From Enterobacter ludwigii (GTDB lineage Bacteria; Pseudomonadota; Gammaproteobacteria; Enterobacterales; Enterobacteriaceae): DNA of 64,000 nucleotides. Below are positions 21,393-30,896 of the stretch, piece by piece. The stretch spans positions 314,983 through 378,982 of the forward strand of contig CEFQ01000001.1 of the NCBI GenBank assembly GCA_900068845.1, written 5' to 3'. Position 1 is the stretch's first letter. Each line of letters begins with the position of its first letter. Position numbers and translations under genes: made by a program. Below the pieces are notes generated by a model, which had not been told where the DNA came from, did not search any database, and saw only the letters and a program-made list of their open reading frames with translations.

Positions 21393-23663
21393 TTAGAAGT
21401 GGGTATTCAGGCTCATAAAGTAGGTACGCCCGGATTCGTTGTAAGTGTTGGCGCCCGCGCCATACAGATACGAGTTGGTGTTAGCGTTACCGGTGGTTTG
21501 TGCATTACCTTCGCGATAGTGACGTTTATCGAACAGATTATCGATACCTAAAGTTACGCTGGCGTACTTGTTGATATCGTAAGTGCCGCTCATGCCGATA
21601 ATTGAGTACGGACTCACTTTGTCGATCGCGCTGCCGGTCGAAGCATTGCCTTTGTAATCATACTTCTTCGGCGTTTGCGTGCCGTACCAGGTCAACGTGG
21701 TTTGCAGCGAAAGATCCTGCGTTGCCTGCCAGCTCAGCGTCGAGTTCAGCGTGTACTCAGGAATCACCGATAAACGATCGCCGGTCTCTTTGTTCTTGCT
21801 CTGCAGCATATAGGTGAAGTTGTTGTTCCACGTCACGCTGTCAGAGAACGGCACGTTGACGGTGCCTTCCAGTCCTTCAACCACCGCTTTCGGTACATTT
21901 TCCCACTGATAAATATCCGTGGTGCCATTAGAGGCTTTGCTCGCAGGCGCGTAACCGGCTTCAATCTTGTTGCGGTAATCGTTGCGGAACCAGGTCAAAC
22001 CGGCCTGATAACCCTGGTGTTTCCACTCCAGCCCAATCTCTTTGTTAATGCTGTTTTCCGCTTTCAGATCGCTGTTACCCTGCAGATAACAGGCGCCAGT
22101 GCTGGCCGCGCAACCTTGACCGTTACTGTACAGCAGATAGTTCGGGTTGGTTTGATACAGGCTCGGCGCTTTATACGCGCGGCCAATGCCCATCTTCAGC
22201 GTGAAATCATCCCCCAAACCTTGCGACAGGTTGAGAGACGGGCTCCAGTTATTGCCGACAATCGAGTGATGATCGAAACGCAGGCTTGGCGTCAGCATGG
22301 TGCTATCGGTCAGCTCCATATTGTCTTCAGCAAATAGCGAAAAAATCTCCGCCTGCGAATAAGGGCTGCGGCCGGTGTTGTCGATGCCTGGCACCGAACC
22401 GTAGCTCGCCGCCTGCGCGGTTGACGATCCATCTTTCATGCGCTGCTGGTTCCATTCGGTACCCAGAGTCGCGGTTTGATTAAATAACAGTTCAAACGGA
22501 ATACTGACTTCGCTGTGCAGCAGCACGTCATCCAGCTGAATGGTGTTGAAATTGCTGTTGGAAAAGATGCCTTCGGTGCCGCCCGCTAAACCTTCGTTAA
22601 TGCGTGAGTTACGCGTCTTCTCATAACGCGCGTAGGTATTGGTGCTGACGCCGTTATCCCATGCGCCGGTCCACTTCAATGAGACGTTCTGGCGATATAA
22701 GCGGTTGGTTTCATCACCATACAGGCTTTTCACCAGCGCGCTGGTGTTGGTGTTCTGGGTATCACCCGCATACAGATTGCCCTGACGGCTAAAGCCAGCC
22801 TGCAGTTCCAGCGTTTGCATTGGCGCAAACGCCCAGCTTAGCAAGGCATTGATGTCTTTATTGACCGAGCCTTCACGCCCCGATGGATAACTGCCCGCAT
22901 AGGTGCCGGTGCGCGCTGCCGCATGCCCTTCGTTAATGTCGTAAGCATCTGCCTGCGTTTTGGCTAAACCGCCGTACAAACGGAAGTTGAAATCATCGCC
23001 CAACGGCCCTTCGAGACTGAAGTTGGTGCGTCGGGTAGCGCCTTCCGCTTTGTGTTGCGGCACGTTGTAATAGGTGTTCCATGAACCGTGCCACTGCTGA
23101 TCGGTCTGTTTTTTGGTGATGATATTCACCACGCCGCCCGCCGCGCCGTTGCCGTAACGCACCGCTGCGGGTCCGCGAATCACGTCAATGTGATCGATCA
23201 TCTCCGGCGGCACCCAATTGGTATCGCCGCGCGTATCACGCTCACCACGCCAGCCAAGACGCACTGAGTTGCGGCTGGTGATCGGCATACCATCCACCAT
23301 GATCAAGGTGTTTTCCGGGCCCATGCCACGAATGTCGATCTGGCGATTATTGCCGCGCTGGCCGCTGGTGGAGTTACCGGTCAGGTTTACGCCCGGCATG
23401 GTACGGATAATTTCTGACACATCACGCGCGGGTGGATGTTTTTTGATTTCGTCGGCGGTGATGGTGGAGACGCCCGGCGCTTGCAGGTTCTGCTGCTGCG
23501 CGGTGACCATCAAGGTGCCGCCGTCCATGGATTGAGCGTCGGTCGAACTGGCTGAGGTTTTGCTGGAAGAAGTGTCCGCTGCCCAGGCGCCGCCAGAGAG
23601 CAGTGAGGCGCTGAGCCCCAGTTCAATTAAAATGGCTACAGATAACCGTGAATGCTTTTTCAT
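21393..23663 (-). CDS. fepA: TonB-dependent ferric enterobactin receptor FepA
   Basis: Outer-membrane gated porin that imports ferric enterobactin with energy from TonB-ExbBD. The start MKKHSRLSVAILI (ATG at 23663, AGGAA upstream) gives a signal peptide ending near AWA and 756 residues. A longer open frame extends 34 codons upstream without support. A TonB-box-like TLMVTAQ follows the signal peptide, then the plug with GVNLTGNSTSGQRGNNRQIDIRGMGPEN and RGPAAVRYGNGAAGGVVNI, and a 22-strand barrel ending TYFMSLNTHF with terminal Phe. Sequence is close to E. coli FepA throughout. It is divergent from fes, with a Fur-box-like site between them. Confidence 0.96.
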   Translation of the reverse strand: MKKHSRLSVAILIELGLSASLLSGGAWAADTSSSKTSASSTDAQSMDGGTLMVTAQQQNLQAPGVSTITADEIKKHPPARDVSEIIRTMPGVNLTGNSTSGQRGNNRQIDIRGMGPENTLIMVDGMPITSRNSVRLGWRGERDTRGDTNWVPPEMIDHIDVIRGPAAVRYGNGAAGGVVNIITKKQTDQQWHGSWNTYYNVPQHKAEGATRRTNFSLEGPLGDDFNFRLYGGLAKTQADAYDINEGHAAARTGTYAGSYPSGREGSVNKDINALLSWAFAPMQTLELQAGFSRQGNLYAGDTQNTNTSALVKSLYGDETNRLYRQNVSLKWTGAWDNGVSTNTYARYEKTRNSRINEGLAGGTEGIFSNSNFNTIQLDDVLLHSEVSIPFELLFNQTATLGTEWNQQRMKDGSSTAQAASYGSVPGIDNTGRSPYSQAEIFSLFAEDNMELTDSTMLTPSLRFDHHSIVGNNWSPSLNLSQGLGDDFTLKMGIGRAYKAPSLYQTNPNYLLYSNGQGCAASTGACYLQGNSDLKAENSINKEIGLEWKHQGYQAGLTWFRNDYRNKIEAGYAPASKASNGTTDIYQWENVPKAVVEGLEGTVNVPFSDSVTWNNNFTYMLQSKNKETGDRLSVIPEYTLNSTLSWQATQDLSLQTTLTWYGTQTPKKYDYKGNASTGSAIDKVSPYSIIGMSGTYDINKYASVTLGIDNLFDKRHYREGNAQTTGNANTNSYLYGAGANTYNESGRTYFMSLNTHF

Positions 23664-23851
23664 TTTTTTGCGTTCCTGGATGGCCAGAAAAAGCCGCAAC
23701 AGGCTTAACTGGCGCGCCGGTGAGAAGATCCCTGTTCCTATCGCGCCTCGTTCCAGACCCTTCAAACCCTCCGTAGCGCAACCTTACCGAACGGTAAGCA
23801 TCAGGCGGAACGAGCGTGCTCATTTTTGAGCGCAGCCACCCTATTGCAAAT

Positions 23852-23870
23852 GCAAATTATTATCAATAGT
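23852..23870. promoter_or_regulatory. Fur-box-like operator between fepA and fes
   Basis: GCAAATTATTATCAATAGT agrees at 12 of 19 positions with the Fur consensus and lies in AT-rich DNA about 50 bases upstream of fes and 190 bases upstream of fepA. Weaker than the two other sites in this locus, but placed where E. coli has its fepA-fes Fur operator. Confidence 0.6.
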
Positions 23871-23922
23871 ATTATTCATCAAGCTTATGTAAATCTCCGC
23901 GTAAACACCGACTGGCAGCCCT

Positions 23923-25152
23923 ATGACCTGGCGAAATGATGTAACCGGCAGTGAAGCCTGGTGGCAGGCGCAACAATCCCAAGGCATTCCCCGCATTGAG
24001 TTAGCAGACGATGGCCAATGTCAGGTCACCTTCTTCTGGCGTGACCCGCAAGGCGATGAAACACAATCGTCGACCCAGCGCGTGTGGATCAACATTACTG
24101 GCGTTACCGATCACCACCAGCGCCGCCCGCCGCAATCATTGATGCGCGTGGCAGGCACCAACGTCTGGTATTGGCAGACCGCGCTGCCCGCCAACTGGCG
24201 CGGCAGTTACTGTTTGATGCCCGATGAGCAGGCCACTGACTTCTCCGGTGAAGCCGACATGTCCTCACTGCGCACGTGGTGGCGCGACAAATTCCCTACC
24301 GCGCAGGCCGATCCACTGAACACCTTACGTGGCTGGTCCGGTGGCCGCGGCATGGGCGTATCGCCGCTACATCTGCCCCACGCGCCCAATCAACAGGTGT
24401 GGCAAGCGATAGATCAAGGCACCGCGCCAGCCATTGAACTGCAACAGCAGCAATGGAATAGCGCAATATTGGGCAACAGCCGCACCGTGTGGACTTACAC
24501 CACCGGCGAGGCTAATCCTGCACAGCGACCGCTGGCCATCCTACTTGATGGGCAATTCTGGGCGCACAGCATGCCGATTGCCGGGCCGCTACAGCAGCTC
24601 ACCGACGCTGGCTCCTTACCACCGGCGGTGTATCTGTTTATCGACATCATCGACCGCGAGCACCGCAGCCGCGAGCTGCCGTGCAACCCGCAGTTTTGGC
24701 AAGCTATCCAGCAAGAACTGTTACCGCAGATTGCGCTCTCAACGCCTTATCGCCAGCAGGCGGGTCGCACCATCGTCGCCGGACAAAGCTTTGGCGGTTT
24801 GGCTTCGGTGTATGCGGCGCTGCACTGGCCGGAAACCTTTGGCAATGCGCTCAGCTTATCCGGCTCCTTCTGGTGGCCGGAACGCGGCAATCCGCACGGC
24901 TGGCTACTGCAGGCGCTGGATAACGGTCTTGCGCCGCGCCAACCGCTGCGTTTCTGGCTCGAAGCGGGTAAACGCGAAGGCTTGATTTTGCAAGCTAATC
25001 AACAACTGCAACAGCAGCTTAACGCCGCCGGTTATCAGGTGAATTACCTGCCGGTGGAAGGCGGCCATGACGCGCTCTGTTGGCGCGGTGGCCTGCTGAG
25101 TGGTCTACAAGCGCTGTGGAGCAAACCGGAGCATTCATGTCCGAATCCCTGA
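23923..25152 (+). CDS. fes: Enterochelin esterase Fes
   Basis: Cytoplasmic serine hydrolase that cleaves imported ferric enterobactin so iron can be released. The 409-aa protein has an N-terminal domain with ITGVTDHHQ (about 63-71) and GTNVWYWQT, and an alpha/beta-hydrolase domain with nucleophile motif GQSFGG near 287-292 and the late GGHDALCWRGG with the catalytic His. Start at 23923 gives MTWRNDVTGSEAWW, aligned with E. coli Fes; the ribosome-binding site is weak. The stop lies 11 bases before the entF start chosen here, leaving no room for the MbtH-like gene ybdZ that separates these genes in E. coli. Confidence 0.95.
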   Translation: MTWRNDVTGSEAWWQAQQSQGIPRIELADDGQCQVTFFWRDPQGDETQSSTQRVWINITGVTDHHQRRPPQSLMRVAGTNVWYWQTALPANWRGSYCLMPDEQATDFSGEADMSSLRTWWRDKFPTAQADPLNTLRGWSGGRGMGVSPLHLPHAPNQQVWQAIDQGTAPAIELQQQQWNSAILGNSRTVWTYTTGEANPAQRPLAILLDGQFWAHSMPIAGPLQQLTDAGSLPPAVYLFIDIIDREHRSRELPCNPQFWQAIQQELLPQIALSTPYRQQAGRTIVAGQSFGGLASVYAALHWPETFGNALSLSGSFWWPERGNPHGWLLQALDNGLAPRQPLRFWLEAGKREGLILQANQQLQQQLNAAGYQVNYLPVEGGHDALCWRGGLLSGLQALWSKPEHSCPNP

Positions 25153-25163
25153 AGAATAAGCCT

Positions 25164-28100
25164 ATGACCGACCAACAAACCTTGCCGTTAGTCGCGGCAC
25201 AGCCCGGCATCTGGATTGCCGATCAGCTGTCACCGCACCACAACGCCTATGCGGTGGCGCACTTTATCGAACTGCGCGGTGATATTGACAGCGCCCTTTT
25301 GGCCCAGTCGATCGTCGCGGGCATGCAGGAAGCCGACACGCTGAACATGGCCTTTGGCGAGGTAGAAGGCGAAGCGTTACAGTGGCCGCAGCCACAATCC
25401 TTTAGTCTGCCGCAGATTGTCGATTTACGGGGTGAGGCCGATGCGCCAGCGACCGCGCGCGCGCTGATGCGCGATGATATGAACGGCGATCTGCGCGTGC
25501 TGAGCGGTGCAAAGCTATGGCATCACCGCCTATTCCGCCTCGGCGATCAACACTGGTTCTGGTATCAGCGCTATCACCATTTGGTGGTGGATGGTTTCAG
25601 CTTTACCGCACTGACGCGCCGCATCGCTAACCTGTACAGCGCAGCGGTACGCCAGCAGGCGGCAGAGCCAACGCCGTTTATCCCGTTTAGCGACGTCGTG
25701 GAAGAGTATCAGCGCTACCGCGAATCCTCCTCTTTCGCGCGTGACAGTCAGTTCTGGCGCGAAAAAGGCGCGGCGCTGCCCTCACCGGCTTCGCTCTCAC
25801 CGCTGCCGCTCGCCGGACAGCACGCCAGCACCGATCTGCTGCGCCACAGCGTGACGCTGGAGCGCAGCACCTTCCAGACGCTGGTGCAGCAGCATCCGCA
25901 CGCCAGCGCCGCCGATCTCGCCTTCGCGCTGGTGGCGCTTTGGCTGGCGCGTCTTAGCGGGCAAAACGACTTTGCCACCGGTTTTATTTTTATGCGTCGC
26001 ATCGGCTCAGCCGCCTTGTGCGCCACCGGTCCGGTGATCAACGTGTTGCCGATGGCGGTACATTACGATCCGACGCAGCCGCTTAGCGCCCTTGCCGCAC
26101 AGCTGGCGGGCGAAGTGAAAAAAATGCGCCGTCATCAGCGCTATGACGCCGAACAGGTACAGCGCGATCTGGGCCGCCTTGGTGATGCCGATCCGCTTTA
26201 CGGTCCAGTGATCAACCTGAAGATGTTTGATTACCAGCTCGATTTCGCCGGGGTAGAAGGCATCACGCATCAACTGGCATCCGGGCCGGTGCGCGATCTC
26301 GAAATCGCCATTTATATCAGCGAGCACGGTGAATTGACGCTGGAGCTGCTGGCCAATGCCGAACGCTACAGCGAACAAACTTTGCAGCGTCACGCCAGCC
26401 GCTTTGCCCTGTTACTGAATCAGCTGGCCGAACAGCCGCAACGTCCGTGTGGTGAACTCGATCTGCTCACTGTCGATGAGCACGCGCAGATTGCCGCGAT
26501 CAACCACACCGCCTATCCGCTGCCGGCAGAAACGCTCGCTTCCCTGTTAGCGCAGCAGGCGACACGCACGCCCGATGCACCGGCGCTGGCTGATGCGCAG
26601 CATCAGCTGAACTATCGGGAGATGCAGCAACAGGTGTTTGCGCTGGCAGCCGATCTCAGCGCCGCCGGCGTGCAGCGCGGCGATATCGTTGCGGTGGCGC
26701 TGCCGCGCTGCGTACAGCTGTCGCTGGCGCTGCAGGCGATTGTTTCGCTCGGCGCGGCGTATCTGCCGCTTGATACCGGTTATCCAGACGAGCGATTGCA
26801 GCTGATGCTGGACGACGCCGCGCCGACAACGCTGATCACTTGCGCAGCGCTCAGCACACGCTTTAGCGCCATCGCGTCGGTTAATCAGCTGCATTTTGAT
26901 GCGCTTTATCGCAACCTCAATGCGCCGCCACCGGCCAGCGCGCCGACGCCGCAGGATGCGGCCTACATTATTTACACCTCGGGTTCGACCGGTCGCCCCA
27001 AAGGCGTGCTGGTGGGGCATGAAGCCATCGTCAATCGCCTGTTATGGATGCAGGATCGCTACCCGCTGCAAGCCGATGACGTGGTGTTGCAGAAAACCCC
27101 GAGCAGCTTCGACGTTTCAGTATGGGAATTCTTCTGGCCGCTGCTGGTTGGCGCGCAGTTGGTGATGGCACCGCCAGAGGCCCACCGCGATCCCGAGGCG
27201 CTGCAGCAGCTGTTTGCCCGCTACAAAGTCACCACCACGCATTTCGTACCCTCGATGCTGGCGGCCTTTGTCGCGGCCCTTAATGATCAACCGGCGATTG
27301 CCTGCTGCGCCAGCCTGCGTAACGTGTTCTGCAGCGGTGAAGCGCTGCCGACCGATTTGTCGCGCGAGTGGGAAAAACTGACGCAAGTGCCACTGCACAA
27401 TCTGTATGGCCCAACTGAGGCCGCGGTGGATGTCAGCTGGTATCCGGCGTTTGGTGCGGCATTGGCCGCCGTCGAAGGTGCCAGCGTGCCGATTGGCTTC
27501 CCGGTGTGGAATACCGGCCTGCGCATCCTCGATGCCCGCATGCAACCGGTGCCGCCGGGCGTGGCGGGCGATCTCTACTTAACCGGCGTACAGCTGGCGC
27601 AGGGTTATCTGGGGCGTCCTGACCTGACGGCTAGCCGCTTTATTGCCGACCCGTTCAGCCCCGGCAATCGCATGTACCTTACCGGCGACGTGGCGCGCTG
27701 GCTGGATAACGGTGCAGTGGAATATCTCGGCCGCAGCGACGATCAGTTGAAGATTCGCGGTCAGCGCATCGAACTGAATGAAATCGATCATGTACTCAGC
27801 GCGCAGCCGGGTATTGAACAAGCGGTCACACACGCGGTAGTGCTTGGCGCTGCAGCGGCGCAAGGTGATGCGCGTCAGCTGGTCGGTTATGTGATTGCTG
27901 AGCAGCCGGTTAATGGTGAAGCATTACGTCAGGCGCTGGCGCAGCGCTTGCCGGCGCATATGGTGCCGGTGGCGATTGTGCAACTCGACGCCTTCCCACT
28001 CAGCAGTAATGGCAAGCTGGATCGCAAAGCGTTACCGCTACCCGAATCCGCTGGCGTGAGCACAGGCCGCGCGCCGCATGCTGGACTGGAAACTACCCTG

Positions 28101-29048
28101 GCAAACGCCTTCTGTAAGCTGCTGGCGCGTGAGGCAATCAGCGCGCAGGATGACTTTTTTGCCCTCGGCGGTCATTCGCTGCTGGCGATGCGCCTGGCAG
28201 CGCAACTGCGTCGTGAGCTGCAACAGCCGGTCTCGGTGGGGCAGATTATGGTGGCCTCGACGGTAGAGAAGCTGGCCACGCTGCTCAGTAATGCGCAATC
28301 ACATCAGCAGGCTGGCTTCGAAGCGGTGCTGCCGCTGCGTCAGAGCAACGGCCCGACACTGTTCTGCTTCCATCCCGCTTCTGGTTTTGCCTGGCAGTTC
28401 AGCATCCTGCAACGTTATCTCGATAAGTCGTGGTCGTTGGTGGGCATTCAGTCGCCCGATCCCCACAGCCCGCTGAATCAAAGCGCGCATCTGGATGAAG
28501 TCTGCGATGCCCATCTGCAAACCCTGCGCGAGGTGCAACCGCACGGACCTTATTATTTCCTTGGCTATTCGCTCGGCGGCACGCTAGCACAAGGTATTGC
28601 GGCGCGGCTGGAAGCGGCGGGTGAAAAAGTGGCGTTCCTCGGCTTGCTGGATACCTGGCCACCAGAAACGCAGAACTGGGATGAGAAACGCGGCGAGAAC
28701 ATGCTGGATCCCGCGGTGTTGGAAGAAGTGAACCGTGAGCGCGAGCAGTTTATCGCCGCGCAGCGCCATCAAGCCGGCGAAGAGATGCGCGCGATGTTCG
28801 ACACCATTGAGGCCAACTACGCCAGTTCGGTGCGTCTGCTGGCAACGGCACGCAGCGCCCGTTTCAACGGTCGTGCCACGCTGTTCCTCGCTGAACAGAC
28901 GCAGCAGCCAGGCCAGGACGCACGTCGCGCCTGGGCGCCGTATGTGGGCGAACTGCAGGTGTGGCCGATGGATTGCACTCACGTCGAGATCATTTCACCA
29001 CAGATGTTTGAGCAGATTGGACCGCTGCTCAGGGATATATTGCAATAA
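25164..29048 (+). CDS. entF: Enterobactin synthase component F (NRPS: C-A-T-TE)
   Basis: Nonribosomal peptide synthetase that activates L-serine, condenses it with 2,3-dihydroxybenzoyl-EntB, and cyclises three units into enterobactin. With the start at 25164 it has 1294 residues (E. coli 1293). Condensation domain with HHLVVDG at 138; adenylation domain with YTSGSTGRPKG near 603 and YGPTEAAVD; carrier domain with GGHS, Ser1005 being the phosphopantetheine site; thioesterase with GYSLGG, Ser1136. These numbers match E. coli and favour this start. An in-frame ATG at 25137 has a better ribosome-binding site (GGAG) and would add nine residues, overlapping fes by 16 bases. It ends at a long hairpin facing fepC. 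Confidence 0.96.
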   Translation: MTDQQTLPLVAAQPGIWIADQLSPHHNAYAVAHFIELRGDIDSALLAQSIVAGMQEADTLNMAFGEVEGEALQWPQPQSFSLPQIVDLRGEADAPATARALMRDDMNGDLRVLSGAKLWHHRLFRLGDQHWFWYQRYHHLVVDGFSFTALTRRIANLYSAAVRQQAAEPTPFIPFSDVVEEYQRYRESSSFARDSQFWREKGAALPSPASLSPLPLAGQHASTDLLRHSVTLERSTFQTLVQQHPHASAADLAFALVALWLARLSGQNDFATGFIFMRRIGSAALCATGPVINVLPMAVHYDPTQPLSALAAQLAGEVKKMRRHQRYDAEQVQRDLGRLGDADPLYGPVINLKMFDYQLDFAGVEGITHQLASGPVRDLEIAIYISEHGELTLELLANAERYSEQTLQRHASRFALLLNQLAEQPQRPCGELDLLTVDEHAQIAAINHTAYPLPAETLASLLAQQATRTPDAPALADAQHQLNYREMQQQVFALAADLSAAGVQRGDIVAVALPRCVQLSLALQAIVSLGAAYLPLDTGYPDERLQLMLDDAAPTTLITCAALSTRFSAIASVNQLHFDALYRNLNAPPPASAPTPQDAAYIIYTSGSTGRPKGVLVGHEAIVNRLLWMQDRYPLQADDVVLQKTPSSFDVSVWEFFWPLLVGAQLVMAPPEAHRDPEALQQLFARYKVTTTHFVPSMLAAFVAALNDQPAIACCASLRNVFCSGEALPTDLSREWEKLTQVPLHNLYGPTEAAVDVSWYPAFGAALAAVEGASVPIGFPVWNTGLRILDARMQPVPPGVAGDLYLTGVQLAQGYLGRPDLTASRFIADPFSPGNRMYLTGDVARWLDNGAVEYLGRSDDQLKIRGQRIELNEIDHVLSAQPGIEQAVTHAVVLGAAAAQGDARQLVGYVIAEQPVNGEALRQALAQRLPAHMVPVAIVQLDAFPLSSNGKLDRKALPLPESAGVSTGRAPHAGLETTLANAFCKLLAREAISAQDDFFALGGHSLLAMRLAAQLRRELQQPVSVGQIMVASTVEKLATLLSNAQSHQQAGFEAVLPLRQSNGPTLFCFHPASGFAWQFSILQRYLDKSWSLVGIQSPDPHSPLNQSAHLDEVCDAHLQTLREVQPHGPYYFLGYSLGGTLAQGIAARLEAAGEKVAFLGLLDTWPPETQNWDEKRGENMLDPAVLEEVNREREQFIAAQRHQAGEEMRAMFDTIEANYASSVRLLATARSARFNGRATLFLAEQTQQPGQDARRAWAPYVGELQVWPMDCTHVEIISPQMFEQIGPLLRDILQ

Positions 29049-29110
29049 GCGCAATAAATTGCGCCGCTACGGAATAATGAACATATTCGTAGCGGCGCGA
29101 TTTATCGCGC
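29049..29110. repeat. Long REP-like inverted repeat between entF and fepC
   Basis: Two 23-base arms (29049-29071 and 29088-29110) pair almost perfectly; the two differences are wobble-compatible. Core GCGCCGCTACG/CGTAGCGGCGC with an outer GCGCAATAAATTGCGC-type arm that is itself palindromic. It starts immediately after the entF stop and sits between convergent genes. It likely acts as a bidirectional terminator or mRNA stabiliser. The form resembles REP/BIME elements; no second copy was noticed in this window. Confidence 0.7.
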
Positions 29111-29118
29111 AATCTTGA

Positions 29119-29916
29119 TTATCCTCCGCGCCCCAACGGCACAATCATCGGCGTATGTGCCACCGGATCTTCCACAATCACGCAGCGCAAGCCATACACC
29201 TGCTCGATCAACGCGGGCGTCACGATCTCCGACGGCTTCCCTTCGGCGACAATCTTCCCGTAACGCATCGCGATCAAATGCGTGGCATAGCGACAGGCGT
29301 GATTGAGATCGTGCAGCACCACCACCAGCGTGCGTCCATGCTGTTGATTCAGCTCCTGCATCAGCTCCAGCAGCTCAATCTGATGGGTGATATCCAGCCA
29401 GGTGGTGGGTTCATCCAGCAGCAGCAGCGGCGTTTCCTGCGCCAGCACCATGGCAATCCACACGCGCTGACGCTGCCCGCCCGATAAGGTATCCACCGAT
29501 TGTTGCGCCAAATCGGCCACGCCGGTGGCTCGCATCGCGCTCTGTACCGCCGCTTCATCTTCCGCACGCCAGCGCCCAAATAACGCCTGATGTGGATAAC
29601 GTCCGCGCGCCACCAACTCGGTGACGCTAATGCCCGCCGGCGCGTTGGAACTTTGCGGCAGCAGACCCAGACGCCGCGCCACCTCTTTAGTCGGATAGCT
29701 GGCAATCGCCGCACCATCCAGCAATACCTCACCTTTCAGCGGCGTATGCAGGCGACTCAGCGTGCGCAGCAGCGTCGATTTTCCGCAGGCGTTAGGACCG
29801 ATAATCACCGTCAGCTCACCTTGCGGAATCGCCACCGACAGATTCTCTGCCACCACCTTTTTGTCGTAGCCCAGCGTCAGGCCATCGCCGCGCAGACGTG
29901 AAGGGATATCAGTCAT
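29119..29916 (-). CDS. fepC: Ferric enterobactin ABC transporter ATP-binding protein FepC
   Basis: ATPase that powers import of ferric enterobactin across the inner membrane with FepD and FepG. The start MTDIPSRLRGDGL at 29916 gives 265 residues; the long upstream frame overlaps fepG and is not real. Walker A GPNACGKST (about 39-47), signature LSGGQRQRV (about 144-152), Walker B LLLLDEPTTWLD and the switch His in VVLHDLNH are visible. Its ATG overlaps the fepG stop by 4 bases (ATGA), giving a tightly coupled fepD-fepG-fepC operon. Confidence 0.95.
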   Translation of the reverse strand: MTDIPSRLRGDGLTLGYDKKVVAENLSVAIPQGELTVIIGPNACGKSTLLRTLSRLHTPLKGEVLLDGAAIASYPTKEVARRLGLLPQSSNAPAGISVTELVARGRYPHQALFGRWRAEDEAAVQSAMRATGVADLAQQSVDTLSGGQRQRVWIAMVLAQETPLLLLDEPTTWLDITHQIELLELMQELNQQHGRTLVVVLHDLNHACRYATHLIAMRYGKIVAEGKPSEIVTPALIEQVYGLRCVIVEDPVAHTPMIVPLGRGG

Positions 29917-30896
29917 TGGCGTCGCGCCTCCCGCACCAGTAAAACAATCAGATAAAGTCCACCGAGGCTGACGGTAATCACGCCAACCGGTAATTGATAA
30001 GGCAGGAACAGATGCTGTGCGGCGAAGTCTGCAGCAATCAGTAGCAGCGCGCCACACAGCGCCGCCAGCGGCAAAGCGCCTTTGACGCCGCCGCCCAGAC
30101 GGCGGGCAATCTGCGGTGCCAGCAGCGCAACAAACGAAATCGGCCCGACCAGCGCCGTTGACGCTGCCGTGAGCACCACGCCAATCAGCATCAACCACAT
30201 GCGGCTACGCTCTACCGGCACGCCGAGCGCGCAGGCGGTATCGTCGCCCATCTCCAGCAAGCGCATCCGCCGCGCCAGCAACGCCATCAGCAATAACGCC
30301 ACCAGCAATACCGCAATGACCGGCGGGGTTTTCGCCCAGGTGATGCCGTTGAGCGATCCGGCGCTCCACAAGCCGGCACTCAGCGCCGACTCCAGCGAGG
30401 CGCTGATAATCAGCCATGAATTCAACGCCATCAGCAGCGCACGCACGCTGATGCCGACGATAATCAGACGGAAGGTTTCCACGCCGTTGCGCCAGGCAAA
30501 CAGATAAACCAACGCCGCCGTGGCGATACCGCCCATCAACGCTGCGCCGGTCATCGCCGTGACGCTTTGATTGAACAGCACCAGCGCGACTAATACGCCG
30601 CTGTACGCGCCGGTGTTAAAGCCAAGAATGTCGGGGCTACCCAGCGGGTTACGCAGCAGCGACTGAAAAATCGCGCCACTGATGCCTAACGCCGCCCCAA
30701 TCAGCAGCGCCATCAGTACGCGTGGCAAGCGCCACTCCAGCACGATCAGTTTGACGTTGCTGGCGCCCTGCCCGAGCAGAATTTGCCAGATTTGTTCACC
30801 GCTGATCGGCAATGCACCGCGCGTCATCGCTAAATAGGCCAGCAAGCCACAAGCGAACAGCAGCCACAAGGTATGTAACCAGGCTCGACGCGTCAT
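29913..30896 (-). CDS. fepG: Ferric enterobactin permease FepG
   Basis: FecCD/BtuC-family inner-membrane permease, one half of the FepDG channel. 327 residues with about nine to ten hydrophobic segments; family signatures include GISGAIFQSLLRNPLGSPDILG (about 71-92, given here as a region) and GPISFVALLAPQIAR near 245-260. The start overlaps the fepD stop by 4 bases and its own stop overlaps fepC. Order fepD-fepG-fepC is that of E. coli. Assignment as FepG rather than FepD rests on position and closer resemblance. Confidence 0.93.
   Translation of the reverse strand: MTRRAWLHTLWLLFACGLLAYLAMTRGALPISGEQIWQILLGQGASNVKLIVLEWRLPRVLMALLIGAALGISGAIFQSLLRNPLGSPDILGFNTGAYSGVLVALVLFNQSVTAMTGAALMGGIATAALVYLFAWRNGVETFRLIIVGISVRALLMALNSWLIISASLESALSAGLWSAGSLNGITWAKTPPVIAVLLVALLLMALLARRMRLLEMGDDTACALGVPVERSRMWLMLIGVVLTAASTALVGPISFVALLAPQIARRLGGGVKGALPLAALCGALLLIAADFAAQHLFLPYQLPVGVITVSLGGLYLIVLLVREARRQ

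Noticed and set aside
29917..30198. N-terminal extension of FepC
   Set aside because: Overlaps fepG; the ATGA-coupled start at 29916 gives the family length.
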